In this document: one piece after another, positions 7,769-15,356 of the stretch
How positions within the stretch are numbered: position 1 is the stretch's first letter
Layout of the letters: the number at the start of each line of letters is the position of its first letter
Source: Candidatus Poribacteria bacterium
GTDB taxonomy: Bacteria > Poribacteria > WGA-4E > PCPOR2b
Length of the DNA: 32,338 nucleotides
Reading direction: 5' to 3'
Assembly (NCBI GenBank): GCA_022567695.1
Contig: JADFGN010000016.1
Location: forward strand, 1 to 32,338
Program-made: the position numbers and the translations under genes
The notes under the pieces: generated by a model
What the model saw: only the letters and a program-made list of their open reading frames with translations
What the model was told of the DNA's origin: nothing
The model's database searches: none

Positions 7769-8848
7769 TTAACTGTTAATTTGTATGATTTGCCCAGAAG
7801 CGTTTTTATAAGCTTCATATAGCTTGGTCACCTCTAATGCCATATCCAACCCGCATTTCGTCGGTGCCGTATCGTTGAGAACACATTCGCAAAAATAGAT
7901 AATCTCAGGTGCATAGCCGAGCAGGAAAATCCCCTTGTTATAGAGCTGGCCAAGAGAGAATTCTGGTTCCCAATAGATTGGCGCGGTGTCGTCTGCACCA
8001 ATGTAATCCGGCGTCCTACCGTAACCTCCCGCGCCACGTCCTCCTCGCCGATAGTACATCAGTTTTGTACAGTTGTCAACGACGACGTTGCATCCGTTGC
8101 CGATGACTTCCACTCGTTCAAGCGGGCTTGTGCCGGACTGTCCGCTTGCCAGATGAAGTGTGCCGATCGCCCCGCTCTCAAATCGAAGAATACCCATAGA
8201 ACCCCGGTTAAAAGGTTCGTCCTCAAAGTACACCTGTCGAATTTTACCCATGAGGTGGTGGAGAATTGAACCGGGGTGAGCGATGTGATCTAAAAAACCG
8301 AGCATTTTACGCGCATCTTCCCGATCTCCCTCGGCGGGGATAGACTGTGGATAACGGACATAGATGGCAGCAGGTGTTCCAAAATCTTCGGCTGATATAA
8401 TCTGTTTCACTTTCTCGTAGGCTGGGAAGAAGCACTTTTTGAATCCAACCGATACAAACCTTTTGGTATGTTGGCTGACGGCAATCATCTTGTTGATTTC
8501 CGAAACACTGCCGGCTGGCGGTTTTTCAATCCATGCGTGACACCCACTATTCATCACGTCGATTGCTAATTGTGGGAAACGGGGCTTTGCCTCTTCGTCA
8601 TAATTTGTCACGATGAAAACAGCGTCGAGCTCCTCCTTTTCGAGCATTTCATGATGACTCTGATAAGCATTCAAAGCACCAAATTGTCGGGCATACGCCT
8701 GTGCGCGCTCTAGACGTAGATCGCAAACGGCTCGGAGGTCTACAGGAGCATACTGGAAAGTGGGATAAATATTGCGGAAGGAATGCCCACCGCAGCCGAT
8801 AAATCCGGCTTTAATTTTTCGTTCGTATTCAAAATTATAAGTTAGCAT
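7769..8848 (-). CDS. Gfo/Idh/MocA family NAD(P)-dependent oxidoreductase
   Basis: 359 residues, the usual length. The N-terminal Rossmann fold carries 'AGFIGCGGHSFRN' (residues 14-26) for dinucleotide binding, and the family signature 'WIEKPPAGS' (E108-K109-P110) marks the nicotinamide/catalytic site. The C-terminal part has the alpha/beta domain that shapes the sugar site, with 'FLDHIAHPGSILHHLMG', whose Asp/His residues are placed like the catalytic pair in the family. Such enzymes oxidise or reduce a hydroxyl on sugars, inositols or amino-sugars in the cytoplasm; the substrate cannot be told. A ribosome site AAGGGA lies 5 bases before the ATG. It follows the J-domain gene by 44 bases and ends at a clear terminator. 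Family firm, role unassigned. Confidence 0.92.
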   Translation of the reverse strand: MLTYNFEYERKIKAGFIGCGGHSFRNIYPTFQYAPVDLRAVCDLRLERAQAYARQFGALNAYQSHHEMLEKEELDAVFIVTNYDEEAKPRFPQLAIDVMNSGCHAWIEKPPAGSVSEINKMIAVSQHTKRFVSVGFKKCFFPAYEKVKQIISAEDFGTPAAIYVRYPQSIPAEGDREDARKMLGFLDHIAHPGSILHHLMGKIRQVYFEDEPFNRGSMGILRFESGAIGTLHLASGQSGTSPLERVEVIGNGCNVVVDNCTKLMYYRRGGRGAGGYGRTPDYIGADDTAPIYWEPEFSLGQLYNKGIFLLGYAPEIIYFCECVLNDTAPTKCGLDMALEVTKLYEAYKNASGQIIQINS

Positions 8849-8892
8849 AACATTCCCTTACACGTAATGTGCAGCTTTGTCCTTCCCCTCCC

Positions 8893-9735
8893 TCAGTTTC
8901 CATGCTGTCGTAAATAGTTGGAAATCTGTAGGTACGCCGCGTTCAATCGTTGCATCATTTCAAGTTGCCCACCCTTATCTGGATGGTAATCTAATGCCAA
9001 TTGGCGATAGCGATCTTTCAATGTATTGAAATCAATTCGATGAGAAAATCCAAAAAGTTGAAAGCTATCTTGCAGCCCTTCAGGCACATCAAATAGCGGT
9101 TCTTCCTCTGTCAGCCGTGACTTTCCTTCAATTTCATATCGCCGGATGCGCTCCAAATACTTCTCCAGAGAGTACAGAGGCATCAGCCGGATGCGATCGA
9201 TCTCAAAGAACAGTTCTCCCACGCACCTCGCACGAATCTCTTTTGGCGTCCGATCTACCGTTTCAACGAGCGTCTGTTCAAACGCTGAGATCTGTTCCCG
9301 CTTCCTTACATATACCGTCCGCTGATAGTACGCGAACACCAACTTCTGATAAATCTCCCACTTGGGATTTTGTAAACCGATCGCCGCCCAATTTCGCAAC
9401 CGATAGCCAATTAGGGCATCAAGTGCTTCACGCGCCGCATAAGCAGCAATCTCTTCTTGAATTATCTTGAAATCTGCTGGCAGGAAACCTCGAAAGATCG
9501 AGAAGTCGAGTTGATGACGATAAAACCCCTCCAGCCTTTCCAAGTTGCACGCACCGATTAGCGCCAGAGGCGGTTTTACAAATTCTTGACTCCAACTCCG
9601 AATCTGCTTCTGGAGTTGCTGGATATCTTTGAAGGAGATGTAGCCTGAAACGCCGCTTGCGTTCCGTTCAAAGACTTCTCGCAAGCGATTTGAAATAAGA
9701 GCCAATTCATCAGTGAATAAATATGTCTTGTCCAT
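8893..9735 (-). CDS. Protein with C-terminal J domain (DnaJ-like co-chaperone)
   Basis: 280 residues. The last 65 residues form a J domain: 'DSFQLFGFSHRIDFNTLKDR', then 'YRQLALDYHPDKGG' with the essential HPD at 251-253, ending in a helix with 'MMQRLNAAYLQISNYL'. J domains stimulate the ATPase of DnaK-type Hsp70. There is no Gly/Phe region, zinc finger or DnaJ C-terminal substrate domain, so it is a class III (type C) J protein whose N-terminal 210 residues, predicted helical and rich in Arg, Gln and aromatic residues, should set the target. I do not recognise that N-terminal domain. It is probably cytoplasmic (no signal peptide). No obvious ribosome site precedes the ATG. The gene precedes the Gfo/Idh/MocA gene in the same direction, possibly as one transcript. 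Confidence 0.88.
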   Translation of the reverse strand: MDKTYLFTDELALISNRLREVFERNASGVSGYISFKDIQQLQKQIRSWSQEFVKPPLALIGACNLERLEGFYRHQLDFSIFRGFLPADFKIIQEEIAAYAAREALDALIGYRLRNWAAIGLQNPKWEIYQKLVFAYYQRTVYVRKREQISAFEQTLVETVDRTPKEIRARCVGELFFEIDRIRLMPLYSLEKYLERIRRYEIEGKSRLTEEEPLFDVPEGLQDSFQLFGFSHRIDFNTLKDRYRQLALDYHPDKGGQLEMMQRLNAAYLQISNYLRQHGN

Positions 9736-10206
9736 TTGAGTTATTTTTGACGCAGTTATTAAAATCGGTTTGCGTACTTAGACGATGGAGTGCAGAATAA
9801 GTATAACTTCTCTATCTGTTTTTTGGCTACCTCTTTCCACGGCGTGAGTTACCGTACAGTCTCCGTGTTTTGTCTTGACTTTTGGTGATGCCTTTGCTAA
9901 AATAGCGGTAATTTGAGACTTTGCCTTCCTTGACGCAATCCACCCAAAGGTTTTCGATGCCCTTCTTAATTTTGATTATTACAAAGCTGTCGTTTGCCGT
10001 GAGTGTGCACACCATGACTAGAGATGATTTATGGGTCGATTCCCAGAATCAACATCATGATTCTCAAGCACCTGCCTGGCCCCCGACATGCCTAATGTAT
10101 AGACCACTAAAAGTCAAAAGTGTGAGCCATTCAACAGAAGTGGCAATTGTTTCAAAAATGCGTTTGCATTCTCGGCTTTTGAGAATTCAAGTGTTAAGGA
10201 GACTTT
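9736..10206. other. 471-base spacer between divergent genes
   Basis: This separates the minus-strand J-domain gene from the plus-strand TCA operon and should hold both promoters. I see one small reverse-strand frame (listed separately), an AAGGAG ribosome site for the citrate synthase gene, and a weak sigma54-like match, TGGCCCCCGACATGCC at 10078-10093 (GG and GC ten bases apart). No convincing sigma70 promoter or terminator was found. Confidence 0.5.
9827..10015 (-). CDS. Possible small basic protein, unknown
   Basis: 62 codons on the reverse strand, starting ATG-GTG-TGC. The product is strongly basic at its C-terminus ('KSQDKTRRLYGNSRRGKR'). It has no ribosome site that I can see and no family I recognise. 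It could be a remnant of a longer gene or chance. It lies just upstream of the J-domain gene in the same direction. Confidence 0.25.
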   Translation of the reverse strand: MVCTLTANDSFVIIKIKKGIENLWVDCVKEGKVSNYRYFSKGITKSQDKTRRLYGNSRRGKR

Positions 10207-11787
10207 ATGCCAGAAAAACAACTGCGAATAGAGAAAGTTGCTGCGATGCGAAAAATACTTTCGGAGATTCCGAGTCCCTCTAATTATACGCCCATCACAG
10301 ATGCGCTCCAAAGAGCAATAGAGTTAGGTGAGGGAGAAATCGCTTCCACTCTCAAAAGTCTAAATTCAATGCCCCAGTCAACGATGGTTTTCGATAACCC
10401 GGTCTTAAACCGCGCATCGGTTCACTGTGATGGTGGAAATATCACCTTAAATATCCGAAGCTTTGCCCTGCGCGGTGTCATTCGAGAGAGTGAAATCGTC
10501 GCCAATCAGTTGAGTCCTGCATCTATTATCTTTACAGGTCTATTCGGTAGAAAGCCGAAAAAAACAGGGGACGATTTAGATGAAGAAGCAATGCTAGACG
10601 CTTTGATCAACCGAAAGTTCTACCGATTCAGGCGAGTGAGTAGAGAAAGTGTACTGGGAATACAACCAATTATTCATCAAATTGCAGAGTTCGTTCGCGC
10701 GTTCCCGGAGTCGGGACCTGAGGAGGTCATTCAGCATTTCTCGACGCTTAGAAAGATCCACCATACCAAACACCGAATCCCAGATCGAGGGATTAACGAA
10801 GAACGGCTCTCCGGCTCCCTTCTCATTGAGATGATCGCTACACATATGGAAAATGTCGCGCTCGGAGCAATGTCCGTTTATATGCGCCATCTTTTGAGGA
10901 AAACCCCAAATCTGCCGGCTCAAGCCCTTGCCCAACAGACAAATCGTATCATTTCCCGTGAACAAAAAGCTGGAAAAACCGCTTTTCAGACCTGCTATAG
11001 TCTTCTGCTGGGTCGTCATGCCAGTGGTGTTGAATGTAATATTTTAGAGAGAATGGGAGCGATACAAATCCATCATGGCTCCGCAGGTTCAAGTATGGTT
11101 GCGCGTTATTTGGCAACCTTGCACACCAGCAAAGTGTCGGACTTTTATGTTGCCTCGCAAATGACTTTAGATGGCGATCGACATTTTGGCGCAATCCATG
11201 ACATGACAAATTTCATGAATCAAATCGAGCCGTTGACACCGAAAGCCCGTGATGAAGCCATTCGGAAGGAAGTTATTGGGGGCGGAATCCCCACGTTCGG
11301 CCACCCGGAGATTGCTGCTGCCGGACGGTCTGATGAAATTCAGCAAGACCCACGGCCTGCGATTTACCTTCAACTCCTTTTCCGAGCGATAGACAGCAAT
11401 GATATTATACTCAGCGATAGACAGCACAAACGGCTTGCCATAGCGCAACGCATTTACCAGATTGCCTTTGTCGAAGGCGTCATTAAGCCGGGGAGGGAAG
11501 ATGCCGCCCCGTTGCGTCTGACACCAAATACTGATTTTGGCGCGTGGTGTGTTCAAGAAGGATTGGACATCTACGAAACCGACAGAACTTTGCTGACTTA
11601 TGTATTCAGAGGATTTGGCTGGATGATGGATGCGAGAGAGCAATTACAACTTAAAATCATTCGTCCTGTCATTCCAGCGCATCCAAGTATTGTTCCCAAA
11701 CCTATCAAAGATGATTCGATTATACCGGATTTGGTTGTTGACAATCACAACCGACTTGCAAGTGGAAACGCTTTCATAGCACATTAA
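10207..11787 (+). CDS. Divergent long citrate synthase
   Basis: 526 residues, about 100 longer than typical bacterial citrate synthases; the extra length is mostly N-terminal. The enzyme condenses oxaloacetate and acetyl-CoA to citrate. Catalytic residues align: H326 in 'LDGDRHFGAIHDM' (at the place of GPLHGGA), H366 in 'IPTFGHPEIAAAG' with the downstream DPR (381-383), and D443 in 'LTPNTDFGAW'. 'GSAGSSMVARYLATLHTSKV' and 'SDFYVAS' match the acetyl-CoA/active-site helices (HE-x-N-AST...SDFYSA). The missing GPLHGG glycine-rich form is unusual. The ribosome site AAGGAG lies 5 bases before ATG. It is followed after 15 bases by isocitrate dehydrogenase and then malate dehydrogenase, which strongly supports a TCA role. 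A methylcitrate or citryl-type synthase is a less likely alternative. Confidence 0.82.
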   Translation: MPEKQLRIEKVAAMRKILSEIPSPSNYTPITDALQRAIELGEGEIASTLKSLNSMPQSTMVFDNPVLNRASVHCDGGNITLNIRSFALRGVIRESEIVANQLSPASIIFTGLFGRKPKKTGDDLDEEAMLDALINRKFYRFRRVSRESVLGIQPIIHQIAEFVRAFPESGPEEVIQHFSTLRKIHHTKHRIPDRGINEERLSGSLLIEMIATHMENVALGAMSVYMRHLLRKTPNLPAQALAQQTNRIISREQKAGKTAFQTCYSLLLGRHASGVECNILERMGAIQIHHGSAGSSMVARYLATLHTSKVSDFYVASQMTLDGDRHFGAIHDMTNFMNQIEPLTPKARDEAIRKEVIGGGIPTFGHPEIAAAGRSDEIQQDPRPAIYLQLLFRAIDSNDIILSDRQHKRLAIAQRIYQIAFVEGVIKPGREDAAPLRLTPNTDFGAWCVQEGLDIYETDRTLLTYVFRGFGWMMDAREQLQLKIIRPVIPAHPSIVPKPIKDDSIIPDLVVDNHNRLASGNAFIAH

Positions 11788-11802
11788 AAACGAGGAGCGA
11801 AC

Positions 11803-13053
11803 GTGAGCGAATTTGATAAATTGACAATACCATCAGAGGGTGAAAAAATTGAGGGAGAAAACGGTCGATTGGTTGTTCCCAATCAGCCGATTATCCCGGT
11901 AATTGAGGGTGACGGCATTGGTAGGGACATTATGAAAGCCACACGTTACGCCATTGATGCCGCTGTCGAAACGGCTTACGATGGCACGAAACGAATTGTA
12001 TGGTTTGATGTCTACGCCGGCGAGAAAGCGCAGGAGAAATACGGCGAATGGTTGCCACAGGATACCTTCAAAGCGATTCAGTATTTCCGCGTTGCGCTCA
12101 AAGGCCCGTTGACAACCCCTATCGGTGGCGGATTCCGCAGCTTAAATGTCACCCTGCGTCAAGAGTTAGACCTATATGCCTGTATCCGTCCAGTCCGCTA
12201 TTTCCAAGGCGTCCCCGCTCCTGTTACCCACCCGGAAAATATGAACATTGTCATTTTTCGAGAGAATACAGAAGATGTTTATGCCGGAATCGAATGGGCA
12301 CAGGGAACGCCAGAAGTCAAGAAAGTGATCGAATTTCTTCATGACCAGATGGGCGTAGAAGTCCGCGAAGACTCAGGAATCGGTATTAAGCCGATCAGCA
12401 TTTTCGGGACGAAGCGTTTGACACGTATGGCGATTCAGTATGCTATCGGCCACAACCGTCGAAGTATAACCTTTGTCCATAAAGGGAATATCATGAAGTT
12501 CACGGAAGGCGCGTTCCGTGATTGGGGTTATGAACTCGCGCAAGAAGAATTCGCAGAGGAAACAATCACGGAAAATGCAGTCTATAGTCAGCATAACGGG
12601 CAAGCTCCTGACGATAAAATTGTTGTCAAGGACCGAATTGCGGATAGCATGTTACAGCAGATTCTGACGCGGACGGCTGAGTATGACATTCTCGTTACAC
12701 CCAATCTGAATGGTGACTACCTCTCAGATGCTGCCGCCGCGCAGGTTGGCGGGATTGGTATGGCACCGGGGGCCAATATCGGTGACGAAAATGCGCTCTT
12801 TGAGGCAACACACGGTACCGCACCCAAGTACACAGATCAGGACGTCGTCAATCCCAGTTCTCTCCTCCTGTCCGCTGTAATGATGCTTGAACATATCGGC
12901 TGGCAGGAAGCCGCGGATTTGGTGATTCAAGGGATCGAAAAAACAATTTTGCAAAAACGTGTGACTTATGATCTTGAGCGTTTGATGGAAGGCGCGACGA
13001 AGGTTCGCACATCGGAGTTTGCATCTGCAATTGTTGAGAATTTTAGGAGTTAG
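11803..13053 (+). CDS. icd: NADP-dependent isocitrate dehydrogenase
   Basis: 416 residues, the same size as the E. coli enzyme and collinear with it. It oxidatively decarboxylates isocitrate to 2-oxoglutarate in the cytoplasm. The substrate loop '[17 protein letters not shown]' carries Ser113, the residue phosphorylated by AceK in enterobacteria (whether it is modified here is unknown). NADP-specific residues are present: K342-Y343 in '[11 protein letters not shown]', and Y389 and R393 in 'VTYDLERLM'. Metal ligands lie in '[14 protein letters not shown]'. It starts at GTG 11803 with GAGGAG 5 bases upstream. Second gene of a citrate synthase-icd-mdh operon. Confidence 0.97.
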   Translation: MSEFDKLTIPSEGEKIEGENGRLVVPNQPIIPVIEGDGIGRDIMKATRYAIDAAVETAYDGTKRIVWFDVYAGEKAQEKYGEWLPQDTFKAIQYFRVALKGPLTTPIGGGFRSLNVTLRQELDLYACIRPVRYFQGVPAPVTHPENMNIVIFRENTEDVYAGIEWAQGTPEVKKVIEFLHDQMGVEVREDSGIGIKPISIFGTKRLTRMAIQYAIGHNRRSITFVHKGNIMKFTEGAFRDWGYELAQEEFAEETITENAVYSQHNGQAPDDKIVVKDRIADSMLQQILTRTAEYDILVTPNLNGDYLSDAAAAQVGGIGMAPGANIGDENALFEATHGTAPKYTDQDVVNPSSLLLSAVMMLEHIGWQEAADLVIQGIEKTILQKRVTYDLERLMEGATKVRTSEFASAIVENFRS

Positions 13054-13089
13054 GCGTCGGATATTAAGCACTTATATTCTGATACCTAA
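13050..13089 (+). repeat. TTAGG...CCTAA intercistronic hairpin repeat
   Basis: The stretch from TTAGGCGTCGGATATTAAG (13050) to CTTATATTCTGATACCTAA (ending 13089) forms an imperfect inverted repeat, about 14 of 19 positions pairing. It overlaps the icd stop and ends just before the mdh ribosome site. Arms and the internal ATTAAG resemble the hairpin at 2359-2389, suggesting one interspersed repeat family. Confidence 0.55.
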
Positions 13090-13105
13090 TTTTAAGGAGA
13101 AACAG

Positions 13106-14032
13106 ATGGCACGAAAAAAAATAAGCGTAATCGGCGCAGGAAACGTAGGCGCAACAGCGGCATTTCTCATCGCTCAAAAACAGCTTGGAGATGTCGTGAT
13201 GGTGGATATTGTTGATGGATTACCGCAGGGAAAAGCATTGGACATGGCAGAAACATCACCCGTTGAACTTTTTGATTCCAACATCACGGGGTCACTTGAT
13301 TATGAAGCAACTGCCGCATCCGATCTGGTTATCATCACCTCTGGCTCGCCGCGCAAGCCCGGAATGACTCGCGAAGACCTATTACAAACGAATGCAAGAA
13401 TTGTTGGGATTGTCGCAGAAAATGTTGTGAAGCATTCTCCAGATTGCATTCTTATGATGTTGACCAACCCGTTGGACATCATGACCTATCATGCGTGGAA
13501 GATCTCAGGTTTTCCGAGTCACCGCGTTGTTGGACAAGCGGGAGTTCTCGATTCGGCGCGTTTCCGTTATTTCATTTCCCTTGAACTTGGAGTGTCTGTC
13601 GAAGACATTAACGCACTTGTGATGGGCGGCCACGGCGACACGATGGTGCCTCTCCCTCGCTACACAACGGTGAACGGAATTCCAATTACGCAACTTATAG
13701 CTACTGCCCGAATCGAGGAGATGGTGCAGCGTACTCGCGATGGTGGAGCAGAGATTGTTAACCTGTTGAAGACCAGCGGTTACTACGCTGCCGGTGCCTC
13801 GCTTGCCCAGATGGCAGAGGCGATTATCCTCGACAAGAAACGTCTCCTTGCCTGTTCTGCGCATCTCACAGGACAATACGGCATCGACGATTTGTACATC
13901 GGTGTTCCGATTAAACTTGGTGCGGGTGGTGTTGAGGAGATCCTTGAAATTGAACTGACCGATGATGAACTTCAGGCGTTGCAAGGTTCGGCGCAAACTT
14001 ATCGAGAAGGCATCGCCCTGCTCGGTTACTGA
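13106..14032 (+). CDS. mdh: Malate dehydrogenase (LDH-like type)
   Basis: 308 residues. It interconverts malate and oxaloacetate with NAD. The N-terminal Rossmann motif is 'VIGAGNVGATAA' (residues 8-19). Substrate-binding arginines lie in 'SPRKPGMTRED' (R83, R89), the position that separates malate from lactate dehydrogenase and favours malate. N121 in 'LTNPLDIM', D149/R152 in 'VLDSARFR' and the catalytic H176 in 'GGHGDTMVP' complete the active site. The frame extends 29 codons upstream, but the ATG at 13106 has AAGGAG 7 bases before it and starts the Rossmann strand. It is third in the TCA operon and directly supplies oxaloacetate to the first gene's product. Confidence 0.96.
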   Translation: MARKKISVIGAGNVGATAAFLIAQKQLGDVVMVDIVDGLPQGKALDMAETSPVELFDSNITGSLDYEATAASDLVIITSGSPRKPGMTREDLLQTNARIVGIVAENVVKHSPDCILMMLTNPLDIMTYHAWKISGFPSHRVVGQAGVLDSARFRYFISLELGVSVEDINALVMGGHGDTMVPLPRYTTVNGIPITQLIATARIEEMVQRTRDGGAEIVNLLKTSGYYAAGASLAQMAEAIILDKKRLLACSAHLTGQYGIDDLYIGVPIKLGAGGVEEILEIELTDDELQALQGSAQTYREGIALLGY

Positions 14033-14045
14033 AAAGGAGAATAGT

Positions 14046-14219
14046 ATGGCGGATACTATAGCTCAGATGACCAAAGGCGAATTCAAGGAAATGCTTGAAA
14101 CGCTACTTAATCCGTTAATCGAACAGAAGTTGCTTGAAATACTTGGCGTGTTAATGGGGCTTTCGTTTGCGGTAATCATCCTCGGTTCATTATACGATAT
14201 GCGGTTGCGTAAAACGTGA
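14046..14219 (+). CDS. Small single-pass membrane protein in the TCA operon
   Basis: 57 residues with a good ribosome site (AAGGAG, 7 bases before ATG) only 13 bases after the mdh stop, so it is very probably translated from the same message. Residues 8-32 form a charged amphipathic helix ('MTKGEFKEMLETLLNPLIEQ'), and residues 33-50 are a hydrophobic segment (VLMGLSFAVIILGSLY) followed by a positive tail, DMRLRKT. Topology is probably N-out/C-in or a tail anchor. I do not recognise a named family; the N-terminal helix resembles the leader helices of small antitoxin-like or anchoring proteins. It might tether dehydrogenases to the membrane, but that is speculation. Confidence 0.75.
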   Translation: MADTIAQMTKGEFKEMLETLLNPLIEQKLLEILGVLMGLSFAVIILGSLYDMRLRKT

Positions 14220-14263
14220 AACTGAGAAATGGAAAAGATGCTCTAAGCCTATACTTTTGGCAT

Positions 14264-14302
14264 ACCCGCACATCAAACACAGCAAGTGTACGGTGTGCGG
14301 GT
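14264..14302 (+). other. Stem-loop upstream of the toxin-antitoxin pair
   Basis: ACCCGCACA (14264-14272) pairs perfectly with TGTGCGGGT (14294-14302). Inside, ACAC and GTGT add four pairs around an AGCAA loop. No T-run follows on either strand. It lies 57 bases before the antitoxin start: a regulatory leader, RNA-stability element or operator palindrome for the antitoxin is possible. Confidence 0.6.
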
Positions 14303-14358
14303 GAAGGAAATTATGAGCCAGCGAAACCTTGATCTGGTACATATGGTTAAAGGAAAAG

Positions 14359-14685
14359 ATGGAAATGCAATTAGAAGACGCTTTGGAATTCATCAATGAC
14401 AATGCCATACGCATCAAAGGCACGCGTGTGGGCATCGAAATTGTTATCGACCGTTATAACGAGGGTTGGAGCCCTGAGCGCATGGCACATGAGTATCCCG
14501 CGCTTGACCTAAAAAAAATCTATGCCGTTATCACTTATTATTTGTATAACAAAGAAAAACTTGATGCGTACGTCAAAGAGGGCGATGAGATGGTCGAGGC
14601 AGCGTGGCGCGAGCAACGCCGTAACCCGCATCCGGGCGTCAAGCGCATCTTAGATTATAAAGCCAAGCACGGAATCCCAGAATGA
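14359..14685 (+). CDS. DUF433-family antitoxin
   Basis: 108 residues. The core 'NAIRIKGTRVGIEIVIDRY', then 'NEGWSPERMAHEYPALDLKK' and 'IYAVITYYLYNKEKLDAYV', is the DUF433 winged-helix signature (G-T-R, then G-x-S-P-E-x-I, then D-x-x-x-AL-x-YY). These proteins pair with PIN-like toxins and usually repress their own promoter. The ATG at 14359 is chosen because AAAGGA precedes it by 5 bases; an in-frame TTG 30 bases earlier is less likely. The stop overlaps the start of the next gene by 4 bases (ATGA), the translation coupling typical of toxin-antitoxin pairs. Confidence 0.88.
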   Translation: MEMQLEDALEFINDNAIRIKGTRVGIEIVIDRYNEGWSPERMAHEYPALDLKKIYAVITYYLYNKEKLDAYVKEGDEMVEAAWREQRRNPHPGVKRILDYKAKHGIPE

Positions 14686-15050
14686 TAGCGTTGTTGGTGA
14701 AATACCTGATTGACGAGGACACCGAGCATCTCATTCGCGAAGGTTTGTGGCGTCGTCAACCCTCTATCGACATCAAAGTCATAGGCGAACAGGGCGCGCC
14801 GACACTGAGTACCAAAGACGCGGACATACTCGATTTCTTGGAGGTTGAGGGGTATGTTTTAGTCTCGTCTAACCGCAGGACAATGCCAAGACACCTCAAA
14901 GACCATCTCAACAAGGGCGGAACCGTTCCGGGCATTTTCTTGTTGCGCAAAGGCACTTCGTATCGACGAATCCTCGAAAACCTTGAGCTGGTCTGGTACG
15001 TTGGCGAACTCGACGAGTATCGTGATAAGATTACGTATATTCCGCTATAA
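14682..15050 (+). CDS. PIN-like toxin (DUF5615/Mut7-C type)
   Basis: 122 residues. The N-terminal 'KYLIDEDTEHLIREGLWRR' carries the acidic D11-E12-D13 cluster, 'TKDADILDFLEVEGYVLVSS' follows, and 'NRRTMPRHLKDHL' matches the N-R/D-x(n)-F/H segment of PIN-like nucleases; the C-terminal 'GIFLLRKGTSYRRILENLEL' is also typical. This family is the usual partner of DUF433 antitoxins and is thought to cleave RNA. It starts inside the antitoxin stop codon. The canonical DxD-N order is a little divergent ('SSNRRTM' instead of TRDKDF), so activity is not assured. Confidence 0.82.
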   Translation: MIALLVKYLIDEDTEHLIREGLWRRQPSIDIKVIGEQGAPTLSTKDADILDFLEVEGYVLVSSNRRTMPRHLKDHLNKGGTVPGIFLLRKGTSYRRILENLELVWYVGELDEYRDKITYIPL

Positions 15051-15356
15051 ATGTGGTCGATAAATCAAGGAGAGAATAATATCGCTCTTAGCCTATTTTC
15101 ACTGGTGTTGAAAATAGGCTAAGCTAATAAATAATATCAGCATTATTTTTGCTTACTTTGTAGAATTAGCTTATTGCTAACAATCTGAGATTCTTTAATA
15201 AACTGTGACTTACAAGCTGTATCCGATTTCGCTCGCACTCCTAAAATCCACCAATGGTTATTTGCGTGTTGGTTTACTGGATAAAGACAAGTCAGGGAGC
15301 ACCGCTTATCGAAGCAAAACCGGGTGTTCGGCGTTGTACACCAAACAGATGACAGC
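15051..15356. other. 306-base spacer before the two-component operon
   Basis: It holds the perfect hairpin listed at 15088-15122 and otherwise AT-rich sequence. A reverse-strand frame at 15143-15358 has no ribosome site and no recognisable product. I find no clear sigma70 or sigma54 promoter and no ribosome site close to the kinase start. Confidence 0.5.
15088..15122 (+). terminator. Perfect 13-bp stem-loop after the toxin gene
   Basis: TTAGCCTATTTTC (15088-15100) and GAAAATAGGCTAA (15110-15122) pair fully around a 9-base loop. It is 38 bases after the toxin stop. There is no T-run behind it, so it may be a weak or factor-assisted terminator, or a 3'-end stabiliser. Confidence 0.55.

Noticed and set aside
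10078-10093. Possible sigma54 promoter upstream of citrate synthase (TGGCCCCCGACATGCC)
   Set aside because: Spacing is right but both blocks deviate (TGGCCC and ATGC); housekeeping TCA genes seldom use sigma54. Kept only as a note in the spacer entry.
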